From an uncultured Alcaligenaceae bacterium (lineage in GTDB: Bacteria; Pseudomonadota; Gammaproteobacteria; Burkholderiales; Burkholderiaceae_B): DNA of 18,190 nt. This document shows positions 1 to 7,746 of the stretch, one piece after another (within the stretch, counting starts at the first letter, position 1; each line of letters starts with the position of its first letter). The stretch covers positions 1 to 18,190 of the forward strand of contig CALFXX010000037.1 of the NCBI GenBank assembly GCA_937952975.1, given 5' to 3'. The notes beneath the pieces were generated by a model. The model searched no databases, was not told where the DNA came from, and saw only the letters and a program-made list of their open reading frames with translations. The position numbers were made by a program, and so were the translations under genes.

Positions 1-51
1 GGGCCCACGACGACGCTCGTCAGATCTAACACTCGTACACCACTCAGTGGA

Positions 52-918
52 CTAAAACTCATCGGTTTCTACCTCGATATGGACAGCAAGTATTGAACGG
101 TTGTCGTAGGCCTGAAGTTGCCATTTGTCGACCACTTTGTTGGCAGTCATGGTGATTGGGCGCCCGCAATACAACGGGGCAACATGGCGCACTGAGATAG
201 ACGAGGGCACGACCCCTAGCTCTATGCGCAAAAACTCAGTCATCAAAAGAGTCGCTAGCCCACCATTGACAACAATGTCAGGAAATCCTTCGACATTACG
301 CGCGTGTGCTTTGTCTAAATGGATTTTGTGAGAGTTAAAGCCAAGGGCTGAATATTGAAAGAGCAAGGTCTCATCGGGTACGAACGTCTTGACACGGTAT
401 CCCGTCAAATTTGCAGTAAAAGCGCCACTATTGGCTGGCGCAACCCCTTTGCTCGCTGGAAACAGTAAGTAGGTTTGCGTTTCAATCAACGCAGGCGTTT
501 TGTCTGGGGTGAGGCGTAGTTCGTGGCGGATTTTCGCCACGGCCATCGGACCCGTTGACGTTGTTTTGTGCGTAAGACTTTGAATGACGCTTGTTCTGTC
601 GAGCTGCGCACCAATCGGTATGTCTTTGAGATAAGACACAACCCTGCCTCCTAGCATCAGCCTTGGTAGCCCCAGGTCAGGCATCGTCACGCCTAGACCC
701 GGAAAACCATCGGCTCGTAAGAGGGATCTTCTTGTATCGGCCGCCAGCAAAATGAACTGCCATCCTCGCGGTAGCGGGGCGTTTGGCACCAATTCGTCAG
801 CCTCAAGATCAAGCATGGCTGCCACTTTTCTGACGGCGGCAACGGTGCAAACCTCTGAGCGATTTGACTCTTGCCCAGAGTATGAGGGTATTTCTAAATT
901 GTGTTCTGATGTATTCAT
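52..918 (-). CDS. HTD2/MaoC-like acyl-CoA hydratase (mesaconyl/itaconyl-CoA hydratase type)
   Basis: A 288-residue protein with the layout of single-chain hot-dog hydratases of the HTD2/mesaconyl-C4-CoA hydratase group. The N-terminal half carries the family signature P-L-P-R-G-W followed by a G-F-P-G-L-G stretch and a G-G-R-V segment. The C-terminal half has a hot-dog segment reading F-N-S-H-K-I-H-L-D, then G-F-P-D-I-V-V-N-G. Family members hydrate enoyl-CoA thioesters such as mesaconyl-CoA or itaconyl-CoA, or act as 3-hydroxyacyl dehydratases. The usual Y-x-R-D after the His is changed to L-D-K-A-H here, so activity or specificity may differ. It is transcribed away from the VOC/TRAP operon and shares a 230-bp intergenic region with it, which suggests co-regulation. 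No good ribosome-binding site precedes the ATG at 918. The family call is fairly safe; the substrate is inferred. Confidence 0.72.
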   Translation of the reverse strand: MNTSEHNLEIPSYSGQESNRSEVCTVAAVRKVAAMLDLEADELVPNAPLPRGWQFILLAADTRRSLLRADGFPGLGVTMPDLGLPRLMLGGRVVSYLKDIPIGAQLDRTSVIQSLTHKTTSTGPMAVAKIRHELRLTPDKTPALIETQTYLLFPASKGVAPANSGAFTANLTGYRVKTFVPDETLLFQYSALGFNSHKIHLDKAHARNVEGFPDIVVNGGLATLLMTEFLRIELGVVPSSISVRHVAPLYCGRPITMTANKVVDKWQLQAYDNRSILAVHIEVETDEF

Positions 919-1004
919 GGGTGAATAATATCATTTATACATGATTAAAAATGGTTACTTTAGTCGAAATATCCTCTTAAAACATAGGGAAAATACTCAT
1001 ACAT

Positions 1005-1038
1005 ATTCAAATATGAATTAAACCATTCGTATATGAAA
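1005..1038. promoter_or_regulatory. Tandem operator-like sites in the divergent intergenic region
   Basis: TTCAAATATGAA (1006-1017) and TTCGTATATGAA (1026-1037) are near-identical 12-mers of the form TTC-N6-GAA, spaced exactly 20 bp, about two helical turns. The left one extends to the palindrome ATTCA-AATA-TGAAT. A further inverted repeat, ATCAT-N6-ATGAT, lies at 930-945. The sites lie between two divergent transcription units, as expected for a dimeric regulator bound at two sites. No regulator gene is visible in the window, so the binding protein is unknown. I could not identify convincing -35/-10 boxes for either unit. Confidence 0.45.
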
Positions 1039-1148
1039 TGATGTATCGTACGTTTTTGCCCAGAAACGCTTAAATCCTTGCCCGGCAAAACATCTTCGAG
1101 TTGCTGTGTATTACCAAACATTACTTAACTAAAAGGGAAGACTGCACC

Positions 1149-1571
1149 ATGGAATTCAAGTTTCACCACATGAATCTTTGCTCCGACAACCTACCTAGGT
1201 TGACCAAGTTCTACAAAACATTGTTTGAACTGGGAACGATCAACGACACCGCGCACACCGTCATTAGCGCCAACCGCGAAGATCGCGCCTATACCGGCAA
1301 AGTTGATTTCTTGACCGATGGCGATATCGAGTTTCATTGGGCTGAGCGTGATCTGGAAACCGGTTTCAAAATGAAAAAATTCGTGAATCCCATGGGACAC
1401 GGTCATTTCTGTTTCCGCACCGATGACATCAAAGGCTTCATGCGCCGCTGCGACGCCCTGGGCATTCGCTACGCCGACTATGGCTGCTGGGCGATCCCCG
1501 GGTGGTATCAGGTGTTTCTCTATGACCCCGATGGTCACTGCATCGAAGTCCACCAGCCAAACGTGTTTTGA
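1149..1571 (+). CDS. VOC-superfamily (glyoxalase/extradiol dioxygenase fold) protein
   Basis: A 140-residue protein with the paired beta-alpha-beta-beta-beta layout of the vicinal oxygen chelate superfamily. Possible metal ligands are His6/His7 in F-H-H-M-N-L, His84/His86 in G-H-G-H-F, and Glu133 in the closing strand D-P-D-G-H-C-I-E-V. Members act as glyoxalases, epimerases, thiol transferases or dioxygenases, and the sequence alone does not say which. The ATG at 1149 is chosen over an upstream in-frame ATG at 1101 because AGGGAAG sits 8 bases before it and the fold starts there. It is the first gene of the TRAP operon, 35 bp ahead of dctP, so it probably handles the imported acid or a metabolite of it. 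Confidence 0.8.
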   Translation: MEFKFHHMNLCSDNLPRLTKFYKTLFELGTINDTAHTVISANREDRAYTGKVDFLTDGDIEFHWAERDLETGFKMKKFVNPMGHGHFCFRTDDIKGFMRRCDALGIRYADYGCWAIPGWYQVFLYDPDGHCIEVHQPNVF

Positions 1572-1606
1572 ACCACCCAACTATTCAAACCCACAGGAGA
1601 TTACGC

Positions 1607-2665
1607 ATGACTTCAATTCAAAAAACACAGAAGAGCGCTATTGGGGTTGGTTCCAACAGCAGAAGAGACGTACTAAAGAAGATCGCAGGTCTGAGTGCCG
1701 TGTCGCTTGTCCCCGGCGCAGTGATGGCGCAAAGTTCAAAAAAGTATGATTTGAAAATTGCGATTACCTTGCCTGACAGCCATCCCACACCTGTTGCGTT
1801 AAAAGCAGCTTGCTCAGAGATTTTGAAAGAATCTAACGGTCGCCTCAAGATTGAGGTGTATTCGAATGGCCAGTTAGGCAGTGACACCGACACGCTTTCG
1901 CAAGTGCGCTCAGGTGCAATCGACTTTATTTGTACTGCAGGTTCAATCTACGGAAACCTTATACCGACTGCAGCCATCAATTCAATCGCCTTTGCCTTCA
2001 AAGATTACGACACCGTTTGGAAGGCAATGGACGGCGATCTTGGCACGCACATCAAAGCCGCTCTGAACTCGGTCAACCTCGTTCAAATCGGTAAGGTCTT
2101 TGATCACGGCTTCCGGCAGATCACCAACTCTGCTCGCCCAATCTTGACGCCACAAGATTTAGTAGGAATGAAGATTCGCGTACCGGCAACCCCGCTGTGG
2201 ACCTCGATGTTTAAGGGACTCGGTGCTTCACCCGCTACCGTACCCTTTGGTGAACTCTACACCGCACTGCAAACCAAGGTGGTCGACGGGCAAGAAAATG
2301 CCTTACCCACAATCGACTCGATCAAGCTCTATGAAGTGCAGAAGTATTGCTCGGATACCTCGCACATGTGGGAATACTTTTCACTTGTTGGTAACAGAAA
2401 GAATTGGAACGCACTGCCAGAAGAACTCAGAGCGCTTACAAGCCAAATCTTAGATAGCCATGCACTCAAACAACGTGCTGCGCATGCCGTTCTGAATACG
2501 ACGCTAGAGGCGAAGTTGAAAGGGCAGGGTATGGAATTTAACGCTGTTGCCAAAGAGCCGTTTCGCGAGACCTTGCAAAAAGCCGGTTATTACGTTGAAT
2601 GGCAAAAGAAGTTTGGCCCAGAGACCTGGTCGTTACTTGAAAAGTACACCGGCAAATTAGGTTAA
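1607..2665 (+). CDS. dctP: TRAP transporter substrate-binding protein, DctP type
   Basis: A 352-residue periplasmic binding protein. The ATG at 1607 is preceded by AGGAGA at good spacing. The signal peptide is of the twin-arginine type: S-R-R-D-V-L-K, with Arg19-Arg20, then a hydrophobic stretch and A-V-M-A cleaved after Ala41. The mature part shows DctP hallmarks: S-N-G-Q-L-G-S-D near the start, G-M-K-I-R-V-P with the Arg that usually binds the ligand carboxylate, and Q-T-K-V-V-D-G-Q-E-N. DctP proteins deliver organic acids to the DctQM permease. Next comes a strong intercistronic hairpin and then the fused permease, so the transporter is complete. The ligand is unknown; the neighbouring lyase and hydro-lyase suggest a branched di- or monocarboxylate. 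Confidence 0.92.
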   Translation: MTSIQKTQKSAIGVGSNSRRDVLKKIAGLSAVSLVPGAVMAQSSKKYDLKIAITLPDSHPTPVALKAACSEILKESNGRLKIEVYSNGQLGSDTDTLSQVRSGAIDFICTAGSIYGNLIPTAAINSIAFAFKDYDTVWKAMDGDLGTHIKAALNSVNLVQIGKVFDHGFRQITNSARPILTPQDLVGMKIRVPATPLWTSMFKGLGASPATVPFGELYTALQTKVVDGQENALPTIDSIKLYEVQKYCSDTSHMWEYFSLVGNRKNWNALPEELRALTSQILDSHALKQRAAHAVLNTTLEAKLKGQGMEFNAVAKEPFRETLQKAGYYVEWQKKFGPETWSLLEKYTGKLG

Positions 2666-2675
2666 AGGCATGGCA

Positions 2676-2706
2676 GATTAAAGCTGAAAAATTCTCAGCT
2701 TTAATC
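2676..2706 (+). promoter_or_regulatory. Intercistronic hairpin between dctP and dctQM
   Basis: A perfect 12-bp inverted repeat, GATTAAAGCTGA (2676-2687) and TCAGCTTTAATC (2695-2706), with a 7-base loop, begins 10 bases after the dctP stop. No T-tract follows, so it is not a classical intrinsic terminator. In TRAP and ABC operons such structures commonly protect the 3' end of the binding-protein message or partly stop transcription, giving more binding protein than permease. That role is inferred. Confidence 0.7.
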
Positions 2707-2722
2707 CGACGAAAACAAAAAA

Positions 2723-4612
2723 ATGGAGATACCAACATTGAATCCCTCAATCACACCGCAAAGCCCTACACCGACTAGCCCCTGGCTACGTGCCGTCGAT
2801 CGAGCCGATCGAGTTCTTGGATTTGTCACAGAGGTACCTGCAGCGGTTTTAGTGTTGCTAGAGATTTTGGTTCTCTTTTGGGGCGTTGTCAGTCGCTACG
2901 TGATTCATAGTCCACTCACCTGGTCAGATGAATTGGCAGCCGTCATGTTTTTATGGCTGGCGATGTTAGGCTCAGTGATTGCCTTTCGTCGCGCTGCGCA
3001 CATGCGAATGACAGCTATTGTAGATGTGGTGTCACACCAGCGGCGCGCCTTCTTAGAGCTGTTCGCGCTGGTGGCGACGGCAACGTTTTTAATTCTTGTT
3101 ATTTATCCTGCCTACGAATTTGCGCTAGACGAAATCATTGTGACTTCGCCTTCGCTTGAAATTTCTAATGCCTGGCGAGCCTCGGCCTTGCCTTGCGGCA
3201 TCACCTTCATGGTAGTGGCTGCCTTATTGCAATTCGCTAAAGTGACAGACGTGAAGCGGTTGGTCATGGTCATTGGCCTTTCGCTCCTGACTGTGATCGC
3301 GCTCTATCTACTCAGCCCGATTTTTCAAGACCTTGGAAACTTTAATCTGCTGATATTTTTTGTAGTCATTGTCGCAATTTTAGTGCTCTCAGGCGTACCG
3401 ATTGCGTTTGCCTTTGGCCTGGCAACTTTCGGCTATATCGCCTTGACGACCAGTAAACCGACCAGTGTGATTATTGGGCGAATGGATGAAGGGATGTCGC
3501 ACCTTGTTCTTCTTTCGGTACCGCTCTTTGTTTTTTTAGGTGTCGTCCTTGAACTCAGCGGTATGGCTAAGGCGATGGTTCACTTCTTAGCGTCGCTTTT
3601 GGGTCACGTACGTGGTGGCCTCTCTTACGTGATGGTCGGAGGCATGTATCTGGTGTCAGGGATTTCAGGCTCAAAGGCGGCAGACATGGCAGCGATTGCC
3701 CCGGTCTTGTTTCCTGAAATGAGAAAACGTGGTGTCGATGAAGGTGAAATGATCGCGCTGCTTGCTGCCACGGGTGCTCAGACCGAGACGATTCCGCCAA
3801 GCATCGTGTTGATCACGATTGGCTCGGTCACAGGCATTTCGATCGCGGCACTGTTTGCGGGCGGCTTGGTTCCGGCGTTAGTGCTTGCCATGTTGCTGTG
3901 CTTTGTGATCTGGATGCGCAACCGAAAAATCCAAATGATGGGTGCAACACGTGCGAGCTTAGCTGACATTGGTAAGGCGTTTTTGATTGCCAGCCCAGCG
4001 CTAGCCTTGCCTTTTATTATTCGTGCCGCAGTGATCGAAGGCGTCGCAACGGCGACTGAAGTCTCGACTATTGGGATCGCCTATGCGCTTCTTGCGGGTG
4101 CACTTGTTTACCGTGAACTAGACGTCAAGAAATTGTGGCCAGCCTTAGTCGACACGGCAGCATTATCTGGTGCGATCTTGCTGATTATCGGTACCGCAAC
4201 AGGGATGGCTTGGGCACTGACTCAATCAGGATTTTCACGTCAGCTTGCAGAGGTGATGACTCAGTTGCCAGGCGGCGCGACAGGCTTTCTGATCGTATCG
4301 ATCTTTGCCTTCATCATCCTGGGCAGCGTACTCGAAGGGATCCCCGCGATCGTAGTGTTTGGCCCCTTGTTGTTTCCGATTGCTAAACAATTTGGGATCA
4401 ATGATATTCACTACTCAATGGTTGTAGTTCTTGCCATGGGGATTGGTTTGTTTGCACCACCGTTTGGTGTGGGCTATTACGCCGCGTGCGCGATTAGTCG
4501 AGTGAGTCCCAGTAAGGGTATGAGACCTATTCTGGGCTATCTCGTTGCCCTTGTCATTGGAACCTTCATCGTTGCAGCATTTCCTGCCTTGTCAACTGGG
4601 TTCGGGCATTAA
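2723..4612 (+). CDS. dctQM: Fused TRAP transporter permease, DctQ-DctM
   Basis: A roughly 629-residue membrane protein joining both TRAP membrane subunits. Residues about 25-170 are the four-helix DctQ part, with the conserved W-S-D-E-L-A-A-V-M-F stretch. Residues about 195-629 are the large DctM part, with S-G-V-P-I-A-F-A-F-G near 223, S-G-S-K-A-A-D-M near 316 and E-T-I-P-P-S near 350. DctM couples solute uptake to the sodium gradient. The start is uncertain: the ATG at 2723 has no recognisable ribosome-binding site, whereas an in-frame TTG at 2738 has GGAGAT 7-9 bases upstream and may be the true start (624 residues). Together with dctP it forms a complete TRAP system. Confidence 0.93.
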   Translation: MEIPTLNPSITPQSPTPTSPWLRAVDRADRVLGFVTEVPAAVLVLLEILVLFWGVVSRYVIHSPLTWSDELAAVMFLWLAMLGSVIAFRRAAHMRMTAIVDVVSHQRRAFLELFALVATATFLILVIYPAYEFALDEIIVTSPSLEISNAWRASALPCGITFMVVAALLQFAKVTDVKRLVMVIGLSLLTVIALYLLSPIFQDLGNFNLLIFFVVIVAILVLSGVPIAFAFGLATFGYIALTTSKPTSVIIGRMDEGMSHLVLLSVPLFVFLGVVLELSGMAKAMVHFLASLLGHVRGGLSYVMVGGMYLVSGISGSKAADMAAIAPVLFPEMRKRGVDEGEMIALLAATGAQTETIPPSIVLITIGSVTGISIAALFAGGLVPALVLAMLLCFVIWMRNRKIQMMGATRASLADIGKAFLIASPALALPFIIRAAVIEGVATATEVSTIGIAYALLAGALVYRELDVKKLWPALVDTAALSGAILLIIGTATGMAWALTQSGFSRQLAEVMTQLPGGATGFLIVSIFAFIILGSVLEGIPAIVVFGPLLFPIAKQFGINDIHYSMVVVLAMGIGLFAPPFGVGYYAACAISRVSPSKGMRPILGYLVALVIGTFIVAAFPALSTGFGH

Positions 4613-4664
4613 GGCGCCCGCTCAATATTATTTTAATTACGGTTTTTGAAGATACGAGGTTTTT

Positions 4665-5435
4665 ATGTTGCTGAAAGACAAAGTATGTTTGGTGGTTGGT
4701 GTCGGATCGCTCAGAAGTATCGGTTACGCGACAGCAGAGTTGTTTGCAGAACATGGTGCCAACGTCGTGGTGGTAGACGTTACGATGAACGACTCGACCT
4801 TAGCGACAATTCAAAGCTCAATACAAACAGCCCTAAATAGAAACATCAGCATTCAAGGGGTGCGTTGCGATATTAGCAACTCTGAGGATTGCGAAAATAT
4901 GGTTCGTGAAGTGTTGGCGGTGCACGGCACCATTGACTGCATGGTGAACTCGGCAGGCATTGTTCGCTCACAACCAATTTTAGAAATCAGCAATCAAGAG
5001 TTAGACAAGATGCTAGATATCAACCTGAAAGGGGCTTTCTATCTTTGTCAAAGCGTGCTCAAAGTATTTGCACAGCAGAAGTCGGGTGTGATCGTCAATA
5101 TTGCATCGCTGGCCGCACAAAGAGGCGGTGGGCTGGTTGGCGGTTCTCATTACGCGGCTTCAAAGGGCGGCATGCTGAGCCTAACTAAAAGTATCGCCCG
5201 CGAATTTGGTGCGTTAGGGATTCGTGCAAATGCAATTTGCCCTGCAATGATTGAAACACCGATGCTTGATGGCCTGTCTGAAGAGCGTCTTAGTGCGATC
5301 GTTGAGGCGATTCCGTTAAAACGCACCGGCACGACCCGCGAAATGGCCGGTGCGTGTTTATTTCTGGCCTCTGAACTTTCAGGCTTTGTGACGGGTGCAA
5401 CGATCGACGTAAATGGTGGAACCCATATCCATTAG
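4665..5435 (+). CDS. SDR-family NAD(P)-dependent dehydrogenase (FabG-like)
   Basis: A 256-residue classical short-chain dehydrogenase. The glycine motif is an unusual G-V-G-S-L-R-S-I-G (residues 12-20). N-S-A-G is at 95-98, and the catalytic set is Asn120, Ser148, Tyr163 and Lys167 in S-H-Y-A-A-S-K. Asp38 ends the second strand, which in this family favours NAD over NADP. The ATG at 4665 follows a short ACGAGG element. It lies 52 bp after dctQM on the same strand and ends 10 bp before the convergent lyase gene, so it is probably the last gene of the TRAP operon. It likely oxidises a hydroxyacid or alcohol intermediate of the imported compound. Annotation as a fatty-acid FabG would be misleading. 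Confidence 0.87.
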   Translation: MLLKDKVCLVVGVGSLRSIGYATAELFAEHGANVVVVDVTMNDSTLATIQSSIQTALNRNISIQGVRCDISNSEDCENMVREVLAVHGTIDCMVNSAGIVRSQPILEISNQELDKMLDINLKGAFYLCQSVLKVFAQQKSGVIVNIASLAAQRGGGLVGGSHYAASKGGMLSLTKSIAREFGALGIRANAICPAMIETPMLDGLSEERLSAIVEAIPLKRTGTTREMAGACLFLASELSGFVTGATIDVNGGTHIH

Positions 5436-5445
5436 CACTGGGTGG

Positions 5446-6318
5446 CTATTTTTCTTTTGAAAGCAACTCTTGCTCAAAGCGACGAATATTGCTTAACCCT
5501 AACGCGTTATTCGTTTGCTCAAGCGAGGCCATCTTGTCGACCCAGGCGCGCGAGTCGCCTGTTTTTTTCAAGTCAGTCAAAAAATCATCAACAGTTTTGA
5601 TGGTGAGCCTGACGGTACTACTTGGAAACAACGCAATTGCGTAACCCATTTGTTGTAACTCTTTAGCCGAGCGTAGCGGCGTTAAGCCGGTTTCTGACAT
5701 ATTGGCCAGTAACGGGCCTGGTAGTTCGCGGCCGATCTGTTCAAGCTCTTCAAGCGACTGTGGGCCATCCACAAACAAAATATCTGCACCGGCCTCTTTA
5801 AACAACATACAACGCTCAAGTGCCTCGTTCATCCCCATGGGGCCTCTTGCATCGGTGCGCGCAACGATCAGTGTGTCCGGATTGTTGCGGGCCGCGACCG
5901 CCGCGCGGATCTTTCTGACAGCAACTTCGCGTGTTTCAACAATCTTGTTATCCATATGCCCACAGCGCTTAGGCCAGGCTTGATCTTCAAGCTGAACCGC
6001 AGCCACGCCAAGTAACTCCATGCCTCTGACGGTGCGCACCACGTTGGCCACATCGCCATAACCTGTATCGCAGTCAACAATCAGGGGGATTGTTGTGACG
6101 CGTCGAATCGCATGTACTGAATCTTCAATGTCGGCGTACGCAATCAGACCGATATCGGGTTCACCGAAACGGGCCGCCGCCGTGGCATAGCCGCTGACGT
6201 ATCCAGCCTCAAAGCCGGCAGCTTCGATTTGCCGAAGCTCAATGGGTGAACCCCCGCCCGGAATCACCATAATTTCAGGGTTTAAGAGGCGTTTGCGGAG
6301 GGCTTGTGCGGGGCTCAT
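5446..6318 (-). CDS. Isocitrate lyase/PEP mutase-family C-C lyase (2,3-dimethylmalate or methylisocitrate lyase-like)
   Basis: A 290-residue (beta/alpha)8 enzyme. It has the metal-site segment D-C-D-T-G-Y-G (82-88), Glu111-Asp112, and the catalytic loop K-R-C-G-H (117-121) with Cys119. That Cys loop marks true lyases; PEP mutases and phosphonopyruvate hydrolases lack it. Family relatives are methylisocitrate lyase PrpB, 2,3-dimethylmalate lyase and oxaloacetate hydrolase. It is transcribed divergently from LeuC/LeuD-like hydro-lyase genes, which supports a dimethylmalate-lyase type role (retro-aldol to pyruvate plus a short acid). No methylcitrate synthase or PrpD is nearby, which argues against PrpB. 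The start at 6318 fits the family N-terminus and length; an in-frame ATG at 6408 would add 30 residues with no family match. Neither start has a strong ribosome-binding site. Confidence 0.85.
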   Translation of the reverse strand: MSPAQALRKRLLNPEIMVIPGGGSPIELRQIEAAGFEAGYVSGYATAAARFGEPDIGLIAYADIEDSVHAIRRVTTIPLIVDCDTGYGDVANVVRTVRGMELLGVAAVQLEDQAWPKRCGHMDNKIVETREVAVRKIRAAVAARNNPDTLIVARTDARGPMGMNEALERCMLFKEAGADILFVDGPQSLEELEQIGRELPGPLLANMSETGLTPLRSAKELQQMGYAIALFPSSTVRLTIKTVDDFLTDLKKTGDSRAWVDKMASLEQTNNALGLSNIRRFEQELLSKEK

Positions 6319-6456
6319 TGTTTGCTGGTCATTTGTGAGTAATATGCAAATATACTTGACAATCTGCCCGCCCTGAACGGCGAGGTTTGATGCGTCAATC
6401 TCATTCATACACAGGCAGCAGTGATACGCCTTCTTGCTGCCTCACCAGGAGATGTC

Positions 6457-7746
6457 ATGGGCTTCACGATGACAGAAAAAATATTCGCGGTACATGCACA
6501 ATCACGGCAGGCCCGTGCCGGAGACATCGAGGTGTTGACACCTGATGTTGTGCTGTTGAACGACACAAGCGGTACGATCACCGTCGAACAATTAAAAAAG
6601 ATGGGCGTTGATCGCCTGTTTGATTCAGAAAAAGTTGTCTTGGTAGCCGACCACTTTTCACCCCCTAAAGATGTCACAAGTGCCGACGCCATTAATCTCT
6701 TAAGAGGCTTTGGCAATAAATTTGGGATTAAAAATTTTTACGAATCGGGGCGTCATGGTATTGAACACGCCCTGTTACCCGAACTCGGTAAGGTCGGCCC
6801 GGGTGGCCTGATTTTTGGCGCAGATTCGCATACCTGTACTGCCGGTGCCTTAAACGCCTGCGGGGTCGGGTTCGGTTCAACCGACCTGGCGGGCGTGATT
6901 GCCACGGGCGAGTTGTGGGTCAAAGTGCCACGCTCTATCAGGGTTGATTTAGTTGGTCAGCCAGGGCGCTTCGTCACAGGCAAAGACATCATTTTGAGCC
7001 TGATTGCAAAAATCGGGGTTGATGGCGCCTTAAACGCTGCACTTGAATTTGGTGGCAGCGGGCTGACGAACCTGAATATCGACGAGCGCATGGCCATTGC
7101 AAACATGGCTGTCGAGGCGGGTGCCGACACCTGTGTGTTTGAATATGACGAGCAGGTGGCCCAGTACATCGCGCAGTCAGGGTGGGGGGCTCGGCAACCC
7201 GTCATGCCCGATCCAGATGCCGACTATCTTGCGCGCCATACGATTGATCTGCAGCAACTGACCCCGTTGGTTGCGGCGCCGCCGTCGCCGGCCAATGGCT
7301 TACCGGTTGCCCAGGTGGCTGAAACCACCGTACACCAAGTCTATATTGGCAATTGCTCAAACGGCACCATCACCGATTTAAGGCAGGCTGCGCAAGTATT
7401 AAAGGGCCAGACGATTGCCCCAAATGTGAGGCTCATTGTTGTGCCCGCCACCAGTGCGATTTATCGGCAAGCCGCACGTGAGGGCCTGCTTGAGATTTTG
7501 TCGGCCGCGGGTGCCGGTATCTCGTTGCCAACGTGCGGCGCGTGCTTTGGTGGCCACATGGGGATTTTGGCTGCGGGCGAAGCCGCGATCTCTACAACAA
7601 ACCGAAATTTTAGAGGCCGTATGGGCCACGCTGACGCGAAGGTCTATCTGGCCAATGCCTGGGTCGCTGCCGCTGCAGCTGTTGCAGGCAAGATTGTTGA
7701 TCCGCTGAGCGTTGCTCCACAGGCGGGCAGAAAGGAGTTCGCATGA
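6457..7746 (+). CDS. Aconitase-superfamily hydro-lyase large subunit (LeuC-like)
   Basis: A 429-residue large subunit of the 3-isopropylmalate dehydratase/homoaconitase group. All three ligands of the [4Fe-4S] cluster are present: Cys300 in I-G-N-C-S-N-G and Cys360/Cys363 in P-T-C-G-A-C. The D-S-H-T segment near residue 123 is also present. The ATG at 6457 is chosen because AGGAG ends 5 bases before it; an upstream in-frame ATG at 6421 has no such site. Its stop overlaps the LeuD-like start by ATGA, so the two subunits are translationally coupled. The enzyme should add or remove water across the double bond of a maleate-type diacid. No leuA or leuB is present, and the partner lyase diverges next door, so a catabolic dialkylmaleate, citraconate or similar hydratase is more likely than leucine synthesis. 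Confidence 0.88.
   Translation: MGFTMTEKIFAVHAQSRQARAGDIEVLTPDVVLLNDTSGTITVEQLKKMGVDRLFDSEKVVLVADHFSPPKDVTSADAINLLRGFGNKFGIKNFYESGRHGIEHALLPELGKVGPGGLIFGADSHTCTAGALNACGVGFGSTDLAGVIATGELWVKVPRSIRVDLVGQPGRFVTGKDIILSLIAKIGVDGALNAALEFGGSGLTNLNIDERMAIANMAVEAGADTCVFEYDEQVAQYIAQSGWGARQPVMPDPDADYLARHTIDLQQLTPLVAAPPSPANGLPVAQVAETTVHQVYIGNCSNGTITDLRQAAQVLKGQTIAPNVRLIVVPATSAIYRQAAREGLLEILSAAGAGISLPTCGACFGGHMGILAAGEAAISTTNRNFRGRMGHADAKVYLANAWVAAAAAVAGKIVDPLSVAPQAGRKEFA

Noticed and set aside
6356..6384. Promoter with TTGACA ahead of the LeuC-like gene
   Set aside because: A TTGACA exists, but no -10-like box lies at 16-18 bp.
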